Positions 22,601 to 30,687 of a stretch of DNA of 64,000 bases are shown in pieces. Position 1 is the stretch's first letter, and each line of letters starts with the position of its first letter. The position numbers and the translations under genes were made by a program. A model generated the notes under the pieces. It did not search any database. It was not told the DNA's origin and saw only the letters and a program-made list of their open reading frames with translations. Where the stretch lies: contig JAEUIH010000006.1 in the NCBI GenBank assembly GCA_016795105.1, forward strand, positions 1-64,000, in the 5' to 3' direction. Origin of the DNA: Planctomyces sp. (GTDB taxonomy: Bacteria; Planctomycetota; Planctomycetia; Planctomycetales; Planctomycetaceae).

Positions 22601-25600
22601 CAGCAATGATCGTCTGACAGAACAGCAGACGATGGTCGTTCCAAATGCAACTCAGTTGCATGACGGTCAGGCATTCACTCTCAGCGATGGAGTGAACTCA
22701 GTTGTCTTTGAATACGACGATGTAAACTCCGGTGACGGTGTCACATCGGGACGAGTGCAGATTCTGTTCGACCCGGCAGCTCCGGGAATTGCAGGAGACT
22801 TCACCGGTGAAACGGCCAGTGTGATCGCTGCCCGAATTCGTGATGCCATTAACTCTCCTGCGGTTCAGGGCATTTTGAATGTTCGCGCTTCACTCAGCGA
22901 CGGTGCTTCTACCAGCCTTGATGTGAGTGCAGACTCTCGCGTCAATGTCTATGGCAATGCGAAGTTCACGTTTGCCGATGGAATTCAGAATGAGACACCG
23001 GACGATCAGCCTGTTGGCATCGACGGACGGATTCGAGCGATTGGGAACTCACTTGGTTCGACAAGTCTGTTCCATTTCACGAATACATCTTCGTTGTTTG
23101 ACAACCAGACCGGGTTGCCGGAACTGATCACTCGGATCGTGATTCAGTTGCCCGCTGGACAGACATTTGACCGAAATCCACTCGATGGTGGCAACGGGTC
23201 CGGACCGGACATCAACCCGGCGTCCAGCCCGATTACTCCAACCTTTGGCTTTAATGACACGCTGGACGTGTTGACTGTGACGTTCCCGACCACAGGTTCC
23301 GGAACATTCTTCAGTGGGGAACAACTGATCTTTGGTGTGGACGTCGATAATCTGCGTGAAGCGATTCCGAACCTTGGTTCGATCATCAATGTGACGTTTT
23401 CAACAGGTCGAACTGTGAAAGCGGTATTCGTTGAAGATCGCAGCGCTGGAATGATTGGCAAGTTGCGGGAAGTCAGCGATGCGAACTCCGTATACACGAA
23501 TGGAGGCTACGGCGACCAGAACGTGGATCGCCAGCAGGGTCAGCTGATTATTCATTCGAACTTTGTTTCGGATTCCGCGCAGTGGGGTATTTTCGTTGAT
23601 GCGGGTGCTCGAACAGGCGGATCAAATCCGCCACTTGCCGGCATTCTGCCTCACCCTGGATCTGTTCGAAACCTGCGAGAAATTAATACCTCCCGACTCG
23701 TTCCTGGTGTTGTGATTTCAAACAACGTTGTGACATCGAATCTGACCGGAGGAATTCTGTTCAGCGGAGATGCAGCGGGCGGCGTGCTTGGAGCGGTGCC
23801 GGTTGGGTTGATTATGAACAACACGGTCGTCGGCAATCTGACAAGTGCCGGGATCCGAGTGGAACAGAATGCAAGCCCAACTCTCCTGAACAACATCATT
23901 GCAGACACAGCAACAGCGATCTTTGTGGATCCATCGTCCGAGGCTCTGGGTACCGTTGTCGGGAATACTCTTTACAGAGGCAACGGAGTCAACGCGAGCA
24001 CTGGATCAATCGGACTCGGCACGTTCCCGATTGTTGTGTTGTCGACGGATCCGGACTTCCAGTTGTTTGTTGATCAGGCAAATCGAAACTACTACCCGAT
24101 CCCTCTGTCCAGAGCGATCGACAGTTCACTCGACAGTCTGGATGACCGTGCCGCAATGATTACGGTCAGAGACCCACTCGGTATCGGCCTTTCAACAATC
24201 AAAGCGCCTTCACTGGATGTCTATGGCCAGGTTCGAGGCGACGATCCAGCAGTCGCTACACCAAGTGCTCAGGGGGCGAATGTCTTCAAAGATCGCGGTG
24301 CGATCGACCGAGTAGACTTCTTCCAGCCGACCGCCAGGTTGACCGGACCTCTGGATCAGGCAGCAAATGACCTCGAACCCACACTGAATAGTGTGCGATT
24401 GAACGATGGCGAGACTTTGCGGCAATTCGTGGTCACTCTCAGCGACTCCGGAATTGGAATTGATGATGCTCGAGTCAACGTCAGCGGAAATCAATTCAAA
24501 CTGTACCAGGACATCGGTTCCGGATTTGTTCAGCTTGCAGCAGGTGTGGACTATCAGTTTGTCTACAACTCGACCACGAACGAAGTCATCTTCCGAGCGA
24601 CCACAGAGTTTCCTCTGGAAGCCAGTTATCGCATTGAAGTGGACAACAGTCCTGCAACGGTCGATGGTGTGAATGGGATTGTGGACCTTGCCGGCAATTA
24701 TCTGGCCGCAAATGAAATTGACGGAACGACGAAGTTCCACATCTTCGTGACCGATGGCGAGAACGATCCACCAGTAAATATCGTTCCACCAGGGACCCAG
24801 ACCGTGCCTGAAGACGGATTGTTGTTCTTCACCTCGGCGAATTCGAATCGAATTGGTGTCAGCGACCCGGATGCACGTCTTGGGACGAATCGGCTGCGAG
24901 TGACATTGAGCGTCACGAATGGTTTGCTGAGGCTGAGTACGACAACGGGACTGACGTTCACGACTGGTGACGGGACTGACGATGCAGTCATGACATTTGA
25001 AGGTTCAATACCGGACTTGAATACAGCGTTGAGTAATCTTCGGTTTGCTCCGGCTGCTGATTATTTTGGACCGGCTGTGCTGACGATTACGACGGACGAC
25101 CTTGGACAGTTCAACGGTCCATCGTCTCCGGCAGAATCCGATACAGACACTGTGAATATTGACGTTCTTCCGGTCAACGATCGACCTACGTTTGCACTTG
25201 CCGGAGACCCGCCAGCTGTTGATGAAGATTCCGGCGATCAGATGGTCGTGAACTTCATGACGGGTCAGGTACCGGGACCAGCAAACGAATCCTCACAGAC
25301 ACTGACGACCGAAGTCCGAGTGATTTCCGTCACGGGGGCATGGACGACGACGACGTTCTTTGCTTCCGGTGGATTGCCAGCAATTGATCCGGTAAGCGGT
25401 ACGCTGACCTACCGGGCAGCAGACCATGTAAACGGAACGGCACTCGTTGAGGTTATTGTTCGCGACAGCCTCGGGCTTGCGTCACTCAATCCAGAAACGT
25501 TCGAGATTATTGTGACGGCTGTGAACGATGAGCCAGAGTTTACTCCAAACCCCTCAGTACTGCCTCTCGTCTTCATTGAAGATGCCGGGCTGACGACGGT

Positions 25601-28600
25601 GAACCTGATTTCGTCGTTCTCTGAAGGCCCTGCAGGTGCTCTGGATGAACCGCCGCTTCAGAAACCGACATGGATTTTGAGTTCTCCGGTGAGAACTTCC
25701 GGGAATGTCGTATTCTCAACCTTTGAGATTCTGGACGATGGTACTTTCCGGTTTGAGACTTTGGCGGACACCGCAGGGACGGCAGCGTTTACCCTGCGGC
25801 TCGAAGATGATGGTTCCAATACATCACCGAATGATAACACATCGGCGACGGTGAATTTCAAAATCACGATCACTCAGGTGAACGATGCACCGGTTGCAGT
25901 TACCGGGCCATACGTGATCGACGAAGGAGATTCGCTGCTGCTGAATGCATCGGCATCGTTCGATGTGGATGAGTTCTTTGGCGACATTCTTACCTACGAA
26001 TGGGACCTGAACGGCGACGGGACCTTTGAAACCAGTTCAGGCACGTCGGACACTCTGACTCGTACCTGGGCCCAGCTGACTGCCGCCGGTATTGTGGCAC
26101 CATCCGTCTACAATACTCGATTGAGGGTCACAGACTCTGCGCTCGTTTCGCATACTGTGACAACGACACTCACCACATTGATTGTTGACTATGGGGATGC
26201 CCCAAACAGCTATGGTACGCGTAAGACGAGCAACGGGGCAGCTCACACGATTACAGGTCCGCTGTATCTCGGTGCCACAGTTGATAAAGAACTCAGCGGC
26301 ACGCCAACAGCGGGAGCAACCGGAGACGGCGCGGATGAAGATGGGGTGACCTTCCCATCAACACTTGAAGTTTCATCAACGCTGAATTTGCCGTCATTCG
26401 TCAATGTCGTGTCCTCTGCAGTTGGAAAGCTGGATGCGTGGATCGACCTGAATAACGACGGCGTGTTCAATCACCCGAGCGAACATCTCGGTGGCGGAAC
26501 AAGTATCAACGTGGTTGCTGGTGTGAATCGCGTGGACTTTGTCCTGCCGGCCGGAACGACAACAGGCAATCGTCTGATGCGATTCCGAGTCAGTACCGCG
26601 GGTGGTCTGGCACCGACGGGGCGTGCGAGTGACGGTGAAGTTGAAGACTATGTCGTGAATGTCATTCCGCTGCAGACAGCTGTCAAACCGACCGTTCTGA
26701 AGCCGGTTGACTTCAACCTCGCAGACGGGTTGATGGCGGTGACCAGCGATTTGACACCATTGGTTGAATGGTCATTCCACTCAGCGAACTACTTCCACAA
26801 CATCGAAGTGAAGAACGCCGGGAATGTTACCGTATTTTCGAAGTCCGGAGAGACAGCGACATCGGTGAATGTGACTCCACAGCTGCTTCCCGGTGTGTAC
26901 ACGGTCTCTGTTGTCGGTGTGAATCGAGCACTTCAGCCATCGGCTGCGGCAACCTACACATTTGAAGTTCTGCCGATATCGGTGACGTCTCCGACCGGTG
27001 TACTTCTGACTCATCGGCCTACAGTGACATGGAATGAGATTCGGGGCAGTAAGTCATATACAATTGAAATTGAATCGGTCGTATCTGGCCAGCCTGTTCA
27101 CACTGGCACTGTCGTCGTTGCGTCGGTCGCACCTCCAAATACTCCGACGAGTTACGAGGTACCTGTCGACCTGCCCCTTGGTCAGTACCGTGTTCGGGTT
27201 CGAGCAACAGATGCAGCGGATCTTGCTGGTGACTGGAGTGCCTATTCCGCATTCCAGGTACGCGCTTCAACGACGATCACGGCACCAGTTTCCGGACCAA
27301 ATCTGCGTCCAACGGTTGTCTGGAATGCTGTTCCAGGTGCACTGACGTATGACATCCAGGTTGATGACGTCACGGACAACGTGCGTCCGTTGTATCGAGC
27401 GTCCGGATTGACGGGAACCAGCTGGACTCCACCGGCAGACCTGCGGCTCGGCGAATATGTGGTCTGGGTGCGAGCATTTAACGGTACGGGAGACAGCAGT
27501 GTCTGGAGTAACGGCCGAACGTTCCTTGTAACTCCCAGGCCAACGATCATTACTCCGAATGCAAATGAGCGACTTCCGGATTCGACACCAACATTCGGGT
27601 GGAATGCCATTGCGGACGCGGATCGATATGAACTGATTGTTCGAAAGGACTTTGGTGATCGTGCGATTGTGATCAACCAGTCCGGTATCCGAACGACATC
27701 GTTCACGCAGCCTGCAAATCTGCCGCTTGGACCTTATAAGTACACGGTGCGGGCAATCAATGATCCAGCCAATGCAGTCGCTTTCACTCCGGTCTTCTCG
27801 TTGTACAGCGATGAAATCAGCTTCTCGATCACAACGCCTCCGACAATTACAGCGCCTCAGAGTACAACCTTCAGTCACTTCCCGCTGATTCAGTGGTCGA
27901 ATCCACTGGGCAGTGAGAAGAGCGATGTCTGGGTTGAACAGGAGGGAGTTGGTGGTGAGTTGTATTATGTTCTGGCAGAAGGAGTTTCCGGAACACAGTA
28001 TACTCCGACCCGGCAGTTCGGAATCGGAACCTACAAAGTACGTGTTCGAACGTATTCGAACACCGATAATCCGGCAACTGTAGGTGTCGATGAACGGGTG
28101 CCAACAGAGTGGAGCGTACCAAAGACATTCCGAGTGGCGACGCCGCCGGTGATTCTCGGTCCGGTCGGTCGAGTTGCTGACGCAACACCAACGCTGACAT
28201 GGCAGAGTGTTCCGGGTGGGCAGACCTATGAAGTTGCAGTGAACAGCACTTCAATTCCGGCAGCGGATGTTGTCCGTGTCGCCGGGTTGAATTCGCTGAG
28301 CTATACAGTTCCGAATGATCTGCCGATCGGACGGTACAAGTTCTGGGTTCGCGCGAAAAATGCGTTTGGTGTATTCAGCAACTGGAGTGCCGTGACTGAC
28401 TTTGAAATTGTGGCTGCTCCGGTTCTTGCAGGTCCACCGTCCTCAACGTTTGTGACGACTCCTTCGTTCACATGGAACAGCCTCGCGATGGTTGTGAAGA
28501 GCAAACCAGCGGGAGCGAGTTCTTATGAGTTCAGACTGGATGACGTCACGAACCAGGTCGCTGACAAAGTACGTGTGGCCGGATTGACGGCGACAAACTA

Positions 28601-29444
28601 CACGGTTGGCACGGCACTGTCTCAGGGTCTGTACCGAGCCTATGTTCGAGCATTCACACCAGGAGCAAGTGCGGCGGATCCGACAGACGATACACTGACG
28701 GACTGGAGCCTTCCAGTCGAGTTCTTCGTCGGCGGACGACCTGTTGTGAACGCAATTGGCACAATCACCAGCCAGACGCCGACGATTACGTGGCAGCCGG
28801 TTCAGGGTGCCTCAGGGTATGAAATCTTCATCGCTGCTGCTGCAACGCCAAATGTGCCTGTCATTAACGTCTCAGGCATTGGTGCAACCGCTTACACGGT
28901 ATCGACTCCTTTAGCGAAAGGTGATTACCGCGTCTGGGTTCGAGCAATCAACGCAACGACCGGTGGACTGAGCCCGTGGAGCATCTCGGTTAACATGAAG
29001 ATTGTTGATCGCGATGCCGGAACTCCGGAAGATGCAGCCGATCAGGCTGTCCTGGTTGCAGTGACGGGTGCTTACGAACTTGAAGCCCTGACAACTACCA
29101 CAACCATTGGCATGATTCAGTCTCTGTTGCCGGAGACGGAATCCGTGAAGGGTGATGAAACAGCGACTGATGTACCAGTTGCTGAGCTTCAGGCGCCCGT
29201 GATCGCGGAGAATGTCTCGGAGAAGGATTCCGTGTTGTCTGTGTGGGATGAACAGCTGTGGTGGGACGAACCAGTGGGTGGGGTGGTTGCTGAGGAAGTT
29301 GTACCTCCGGCAGTGCCATCTGTATCTGAACAATCAGCAGAACGAAACTCAGAGTCGAAGACAGACTCTGCGGGAGTCGGTATGCTGGCTGCACTCATGG
29401 CGTTGACACCACGTGCACTGCGACGACGACGTCGTCAGAAGTAG
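13608..29444 (+). CDS. Giant secreted multidomain protein with LEPR-like N-terminus
   Basis: 5278 residues; ATG at 13608 with AGGGA upstream. Residues 34-46 (MEEVLETRALLAA) match the LEPR-XLL signature of giant planctomycete surface proteins. In order: two Ig-like domains; a matrixin-like region about 440-600 whose zinc site is broken (HEIGFLLGFGQ at 572-582); a pre-peptidase-C-type domain (about 617-720); beta-helix blocks (about 780-1430, again near 3360-3460); two more pre-peptidase-C-like domains (about 1585-1980); a propeller-like block (about 2030-2315); cadherin-like domains (about 3720-4090); a PKD-like domain (about 4092-4194); a GEVED domain (about 4195-4355); and eight fibronectin-III-like repeats (about 4361-5135). 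The last 25 residues are a short hydrophobic segment plus RRRRRQK, like a C-terminal sorting tail. It is likely an exported adhesin or surface-layer protein. No frameshift is seen over 15.8 kb. Confidence 0.88.
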   Translation: MLISSWLTSVRNRLQYRVRVPKRRAKESRRSVQMEEVLETRALLAAPTLVTVRPNVGAFIQDGDTRNIAPRELTLQFNPGQTIDNSNNRLFVNSPVIVERSGHDGIFGNGNDVPVTLGYVGLGATPEDVVIRFAENLPDDYYRITIKGTGANPLRNTSGEALGNGTDKEFHLRLDLAAQVKAVVPQPITRLPNGTLQQARNQIVVYFNEDTLQTTSAQTPAFYRLMNTRNTVENTDDSVHLPVSVVYSTTEKTATLTFSSDIDALAGAGTYRLRIGTDETLPIAPSRTTYVETFRSDFGTGTGTVTIDPITSVDGNPISLTFQSADLNSNGVPQVSVSGRNITVTLDGPGGSTTNATQLFWAINLHPQASQLVRVALDGDILANVGATTLTPFTTVLSDPGSAVRTTTDLGTLGSQAQVISGQIRTVEYPFDFPGNSDEPGHRNIDVTHEAHLDGSPDTNPQISTFYYNFQPYYGYSQQGVALANLITENQKQRAREIFSLYSNYMGVQFIESASLGFTVVTGDMRAIDPSLPTGAGYLLAQSSRALNLAILDNAESWDDSYGGSWFRTAMHEIGFLLGFGQATELPDLTIMSGHQEGATGNPSIPVSTAEPDFPGDADIVHGRVLYRPESKDIDLYRFELPETGLFTAETIAERLSDSSLLDTTLRLYRQKQDGTLELVSQNDDYFSEDSLIQLTLSAGVYFVGVSASGNDQYNPAIADSGINGTTQGAYDLRIAFRPSADNAIVDNSGIPLDGDLDGVAGGEFNFWFRAVPASAQLIVDRTAPGGGTGTLSAPFNEIDLALAAAGAGTVVRVVGNAGADNNINTVADNVAYQVGLDDDGNVLRDGANLEIPRDVVVMIDAGAVLKFNNSYVSAGSSSLTVDRSGGSLQVLGTPKTSVTMTSWKNESVGQDTTATPTTPQQGNWGGLIFQRDVDNDESRINYERAGIFMDYVSHADMSYGGGKLIVESIQQIVNPVTLIEARPGVYNNFITLSEDSAISADPDSFEESTFNSPAFQGVPFTADYGRVGPDIYGNRLINNSTNGLFVRIQTAPGAPTKKMTVTGRFDDTDIVHVVAQNLEVQGTPGGPFLEVAAPPVPLVKLTALSGGTLTAGTYNYKIVYRDSSGNQSPASAATRSLTVGGSNGRILLENLPPATAPFNSRLIYRSEADGTGPYQLVAILNASVTSYTDNGSALTGFLNESLIGRNRARLDASLVIDPEMIIKLEGARIETGMGAQIIAEGEAGREIIFTSRLDDRYGVGGTFDTNNDDNLGNGESRGAAGNWGGIYLGSISSGSFDRVLMTFGGGMTPISGSFRNFNVIEAHQADLRLTNSVLENNANGVGTGVQDSRFGKTANASATVFVRGAQPVILNNVIRDNLGAVININANALTSDFVQDSGRSRGAINLFGQYGFNQGPLVDGNLLGRNDINGMVIRGETLTTQSVWDDTDIVHVLRSEIVVPNFHTYGGLRLNSDPDASLVVKLDSGAGLTAGGKPLDIVDRIGGTLQIVGQPFFPVILTSLRDDSVGAGFDLSGLPLKDTTPNISTGPSRGDWRSIRIGEFANDRNVEVYNEREVTSATAPGTNSTAAKAEFLGELGTQDLRRTNANGTHEIDNTGDSTLRLGFEVHGYINSPNDIDVYSFTGEAGAEVWIDIDRTTHGFDPVVELISAAGVILAQSDNSLHEINGDYPVFRSGQTNAQVLDKSIYLSDDMYTTNQRDAGFRVILPGVTGSRGTYQVRVRSSNIDSENTAANRGDLQNSSKLQNGLTSGNYQMQIRLQELDEVPGSTVRYADIRFATNGIEILGQPAHSPLVGEYSENTADSNNSAGGAEIIGNILNTDRAAVAIAGRITAPTDVDFYRFNVTYDDIQQINGNPALNINPYTPTPRYVSVVFDVDYADGMSRANLQAHIFDAITGQLILTARDSNISDDRSGPLEGADMDDLSRGSVGALDPYIGPFELPEGSYYLVVAPHEVIPAALNQTMVANPFSTTIRLEPITSIRRIADEHFGGFGTAEAPLYDLFDNEQGQNLTTFHLGDVNLFVNISDGGFTDVYMVDPFTGVAETYLGGFGRSTGDAAMRADGELFAYGWTGATDGAASRYLRIDTGTAAITDLGDDGILTFHPDGNTPPAAVNSDVGIQVTAMTYFSPTTTGGLFVGQRGDGTRGGIFQQNILYQFNARTGAAISQGPLRTGNNRDNPPAGTDVVEVLALGGNSLVTGLASDGAQFFAVNEAGQLLEVTAFGAIPVNTILDPNGIPVNFQGLSFGPDEVEGGAFASTLFGIDNLGVMYAFDTTGVLQPIFVDGQTSINTGLVGAVGLSFGTLDYNLWSTTGNRGTDVGHGLPATPDGTRLDTPGGASLYFGNLRGGPTAGNKNDLGNLGTVNDINFPGGAHGSFITNAFSLEGYSKQDKPALYFNYFMETDSRDYIPGVRPITDALRVYVGDGTTWNLVATNDSYRAPGAINDEQDFGPFGTATQHPTTQLFLDVVELYDENAAQGWRQARIDLSNMAGLSDLRLRFEFSTAGSMNVGDITTVGEEFYARSGSKLRDGQSYIFEGVNQHELDMGYTLVAVGGSRIADGETFTIQGVTFEFNKSGGVTGSNIPVVITNAMSAETVAEVMETAIDAAGIADVKTYRDSNRVNFMLERPLLPISTAVTVTQSLGASVIREGSPGVTAGTTAVVIHSGMTSTQVAEVMSQSFADHHLPAGTYRETEFNNAPDPLLAMDLEALSWTNAVNNTVTDSATIPHISVISTSDAFTGTDYFFFTVPNNGTRVIADLDGTSATFNSGMRIVDINGVVLFENLDSGTADVASNHGLDPFLDVVLDAGDYFIQVGVPRAYGGASPGERYTLHLSVEGHAVEANGPTNPLVVDRTVIKGNADLVRIIGHYVSTAGPMGLTTYLPGDEFGGFFASQPSLRGTVNDVEGIYIDDIVIGLVERGEMVTNAPNGLTTFIANPEVNDPNNLNPYNDILTGEYDVEIRRASDYAAGSGSPNPQFTSFNSNDRLTEQQTMVVPNATQLHDGQAFTLSDGVNSVVFEYDDVNSGDGVTSGRVQILFDPAAPGIAGDFTGETASVIAARIRDAINSPAVQGILNVRASLSDGASTSLDVSADSRVNVYGNAKFTFADGIQNETPDDQPVGIDGRIRAIGNSLGSTSLFHFTNTSSLFDNQTGLPELITRIVIQLPAGQTFDRNPLDGGNGSGPDINPASSPITPTFGFNDTLDVLTVTFPTTGSGTFFSGEQLIFGVDVDNLREAIPNLGSIINVTFSTGRTVKAVFVEDRSAGMIGKLREVSDANSVYTNGGYGDQNVDRQQGQLIIHSNFVSDSAQWGIFVDAGARTGGSNPPLAGILPHPGSVRNLREINTSRLVPGVVISNNVVTSNLTGGILFSGDAAGGVLGAVPVGLIMNNTVVGNLTSAGIRVEQNASPTLLNNIIADTATAIFVDPSSEALGTVVGNTLYRGNGVNASTGSIGLGTFPIVVLSTDPDFQLFVDQANRNYYPIPLSRAIDSSLDSLDDRAAMITVRDPLGIGLSTIKAPSLDVYGQVRGDDPAVATPSAQGANVFKDRGAIDRVDFFQPTARLTGPLDQAANDLEPTLNSVRLNDGETLRQFVVTLSDSGIGIDDARVNVSGNQFKLYQDIGSGFVQLAAGVDYQFVYNSTTNEVIFRATTEFPLEASYRIEVDNSPATVDGVNGIVDLAGNYLAANEIDGTTKFHIFVTDGENDPPVNIVPPGTQTVPEDGLLFFTSANSNRIGVSDPDARLGTNRLRVTLSVTNGLLRLSTTTGLTFTTGDGTDDAVMTFEGSIPDLNTALSNLRFAPAADYFGPAVLTITTDDLGQFNGPSSPAESDTDTVNIDVLPVNDRPTFALAGDPPAVDEDSGDQMVVNFMTGQVPGPANESSQTLTTEVRVISVTGAWTTTTFFASGGLPAIDPVSGTLTYRAADHVNGTALVEVIVRDSLGLASLNPETFEIIVTAVNDEPEFTPNPSVLPLVFIEDAGLTTVNLISSFSEGPAGALDEPPLQKPTWILSSPVRTSGNVVFSTFEILDDGTFRFETLADTAGTAAFTLRLEDDGSNTSPNDNTSATVNFKITITQVNDAPVAVTGPYVIDEGDSLLLNASASFDVDEFFGDILTYEWDLNGDGTFETSSGTSDTLTRTWAQLTAAGIVAPSVYNTRLRVTDSALVSHTVTTTLTTLIVDYGDAPNSYGTRKTSNGAAHTITGPLYLGATVDKELSGTPTAGATGDGADEDGVTFPSTLEVSSTLNLPSFVNVVSSAVGKLDAWIDLNNDGVFNHPSEHLGGGTSINVVAGVNRVDFVLPAGTTTGNRLMRFRVSTAGGLAPTGRASDGEVEDYVVNVIPLQTAVKPTVLKPVDFNLADGLMAVTSDLTPLVEWSFHSANYFHNIEVKNAGNVTVFSKSGETATSVNVTPQLLPGVYTVSVVGVNRALQPSAAATYTFEVLPISVTSPTGVLLTHRPTVTWNEIRGSKSYTIEIESVVSGQPVHTGTVVVASVAPPNTPTSYEVPVDLPLGQYRVRVRATDAADLAGDWSAYSAFQVRASTTITAPVSGPNLRPTVVWNAVPGALTYDIQVDDVTDNVRPLYRASGLTGTSWTPPADLRLGEYVVWVRAFNGTGDSSVWSNGRTFLVTPRPTIITPNANERLPDSTPTFGWNAIADADRYELIVRKDFGDRAIVINQSGIRTTSFTQPANLPLGPYKYTVRAINDPANAVAFTPVFSLYSDEISFSITTPPTITAPQSTTFSHFPLIQWSNPLGSEKSDVWVEQEGVGGELYYVLAEGVSGTQYTPTRQFGIGTYKVRVRTYSNTDNPATVGVDERVPTEWSVPKTFRVATPPVILGPVGRVADATPTLTWQSVPGGQTYEVAVNSTSIPAADVVRVAGLNSLSYTVPNDLPIGRYKFWVRAKNAFGVFSNWSAVTDFEIVAAPVLAGPPSSTFVTTPSFTWNSLAMVVKSKPAGASSYEFRLDDVTNQVADKVRVAGLTATNYTVGTALSQGLYRAYVRAFTPGASAADPTDDTLTDWSLPVEFFVGGRPVVNAIGTITSQTPTITWQPVQGASGYEIFIAAAATPNVPVINVSGIGATAYTVSTPLAKGDYRVWVRAINATTGGLSPWSISVNMKIVDRDAGTPEDAADQAVLVAVTGAYELEALTTTTTIGMIQSLLPETESVKGDETATDVPVAELQAPVIAENVSEKDSVLSVWDEQLWWDEPVGGVVAEEVVPPAVPSVSEQSAERNSESKTDSAGVGMLAALMALTPRALRRRRRQK

Positions 29445-29523
29445 TGTGACTCACTGATGCGTTCTCCGGCGGAATCGGGCAATTCCCGGCTCCGTCGGAA
29501 GTTCAGTGGAATCAGACACCTCA

Positions 29524-29553
29524 GGCGGAGTTCTTCGGAACTCCGCCTTTTCT
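29524..29553 (+). terminator. Rho-independent terminator after the giant gene
   Basis: A perfect 10-bp stem (GGCGGAGTTC / GAACTCCGCC) closed by a TTCG tetraloop is followed at once by TTTTCT. It lies 80 nt after the stop of the giant gene and upstream of purU, so it separates the two transcripts. Confidence 0.92.
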
Positions 29554-29640
29554 GTTGAGATTCCTGCTGGCGTTCATCGCCCGAATTTCCGAAAACACGA
29601 TTAATGTGGTTGAGTTGTTTACTGAAAGGCTGAGACAGTC

Positions 29641-30510
29641 ATGCAGGTGACCATTACGGCTGTAGGTCCGGACAATCGAGGACTTGCAGATCCGATCGTG
29701 CATTATGTGACCGGGGCAGGGGCGAACATCTTTGAAATTCAGATGTACGACCATGATTCTGAGCAACTATTCGCAATGATGATGCGGATTGACTGGCCCG
29801 CGGACAGCCAGCCGGTGAGCGTCCTCCGCGCGCACATGGCTCAGATCGGGAATCTCCGAGGGCTTCAGATTCGTGTGTGGTCGAGGGATGAATACAAACG
29901 TCCTCCGAGACTCTGCATTTGTACAACCTATCGATCTGAACCTCCGACGGCAGTGCTGCGAGCAATCCACTCAGGGGTGCTCAAAGCCGAAGCCGCCTAT
30001 ATGGTTGGGAATCGAAATGCGTGTCGGAAAGTCGCTGAAGAATTCAATGTTCCATTTCTGAATATTGCCGACAAGGACGGCAATCCGGACTATTCGAAAC
30101 TTGAAGACGTCATCGACCAACACGAAATTGATTACGTCGTGCTGGCGCGATACATGAGAGTCCTGCCGGCAGAAATCTGCTGGAAATTTGCCGGTGGAAG
30201 GATCATTAACCTACACCACGGACTCCTTCCGCCGTTTCCCGGATTTCACCCGTACGAAGACGCATTCCAGCATCATATGCTGTGCTACGGAGCAACCGTT
30301 CACTACATCGTTCCCGAGTTGGATGCCGGGAACCAGATTATTTTTCAGGGCACATTCAGCGTGCTGCCAGGGACCTCACTCCCTGCCATCAAAGCTCAGG
30401 GAGAAAGCGAACATGAGCCCAGATGTCTGGTTGAAGGCATGCGGAGGGTGATTGATCGCGAAGTCGAAATGCACTTCCACCGAGTCATCCGACGAAGCCA
30501 CAGAGCCTAG
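29641..30510 (+). CDS. purU: Formyltetrahydrofolate deformylase-like protein
   Basis: 289 residues. The N-terminal ACT domain is at about 1-80 (TITAVGPDNRGLADPIV). The C-terminal formyltransferase fold is at about 90-280, with VLARYMRVLPAEI, INLHHGLLPPFPG and GATVHYIVPELDAG. The family's Asn-His-Asp catalytic set can be placed at Asn190, His192 and Asp228. PurU releases formate from 10-formyl-tetrahydrofolate and so balances the one-carbon pool for purine synthesis. Two signature positions differ from classical PurU: HHSFLP is HHGLLP, and the DEGPII stretch reads DAGNQII. It may therefore be a planctomycete subfamily with shifted specificity. Standalone gene behind a terminator. Confidence 0.82.
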   Translation: MQVTITAVGPDNRGLADPIVHYVTGAGANIFEIQMYDHDSEQLFAMMMRIDWPADSQPVSVLRAHMAQIGNLRGLQIRVWSRDEYKRPPRLCICTTYRSEPPTAVLRAIHSGVLKAEAAYMVGNRNACRKVAEEFNVPFLNIADKDGNPDYSKLEDVIDQHEIDYVVLARYMRVLPAEICWKFAGGRIINLHHGLLPPFPGFHPYEDAFQHHMLCYGATVHYIVPELDAGNQIIFQGTFSVLPGTSLPAIKAQGESEHEPRCLVEGMRRVIDREVEMHFHRVIRRSHRA

Positions 30511-30687
30511 CTGGGTCGTGAAAATACAACGTTTCGGTGATTTTTAGACCTCCTGCGCCCTGATTCGGAGAGAATTCTGAAACGGACATCACTTTCCGGG
30601 AACTTCATCAGGCTTATGATTCTCTAAGTCCAAAGTGATACTTCCTCGGACCACTCCCCTTGTCAGCCCACCTGATACTGAACATTT

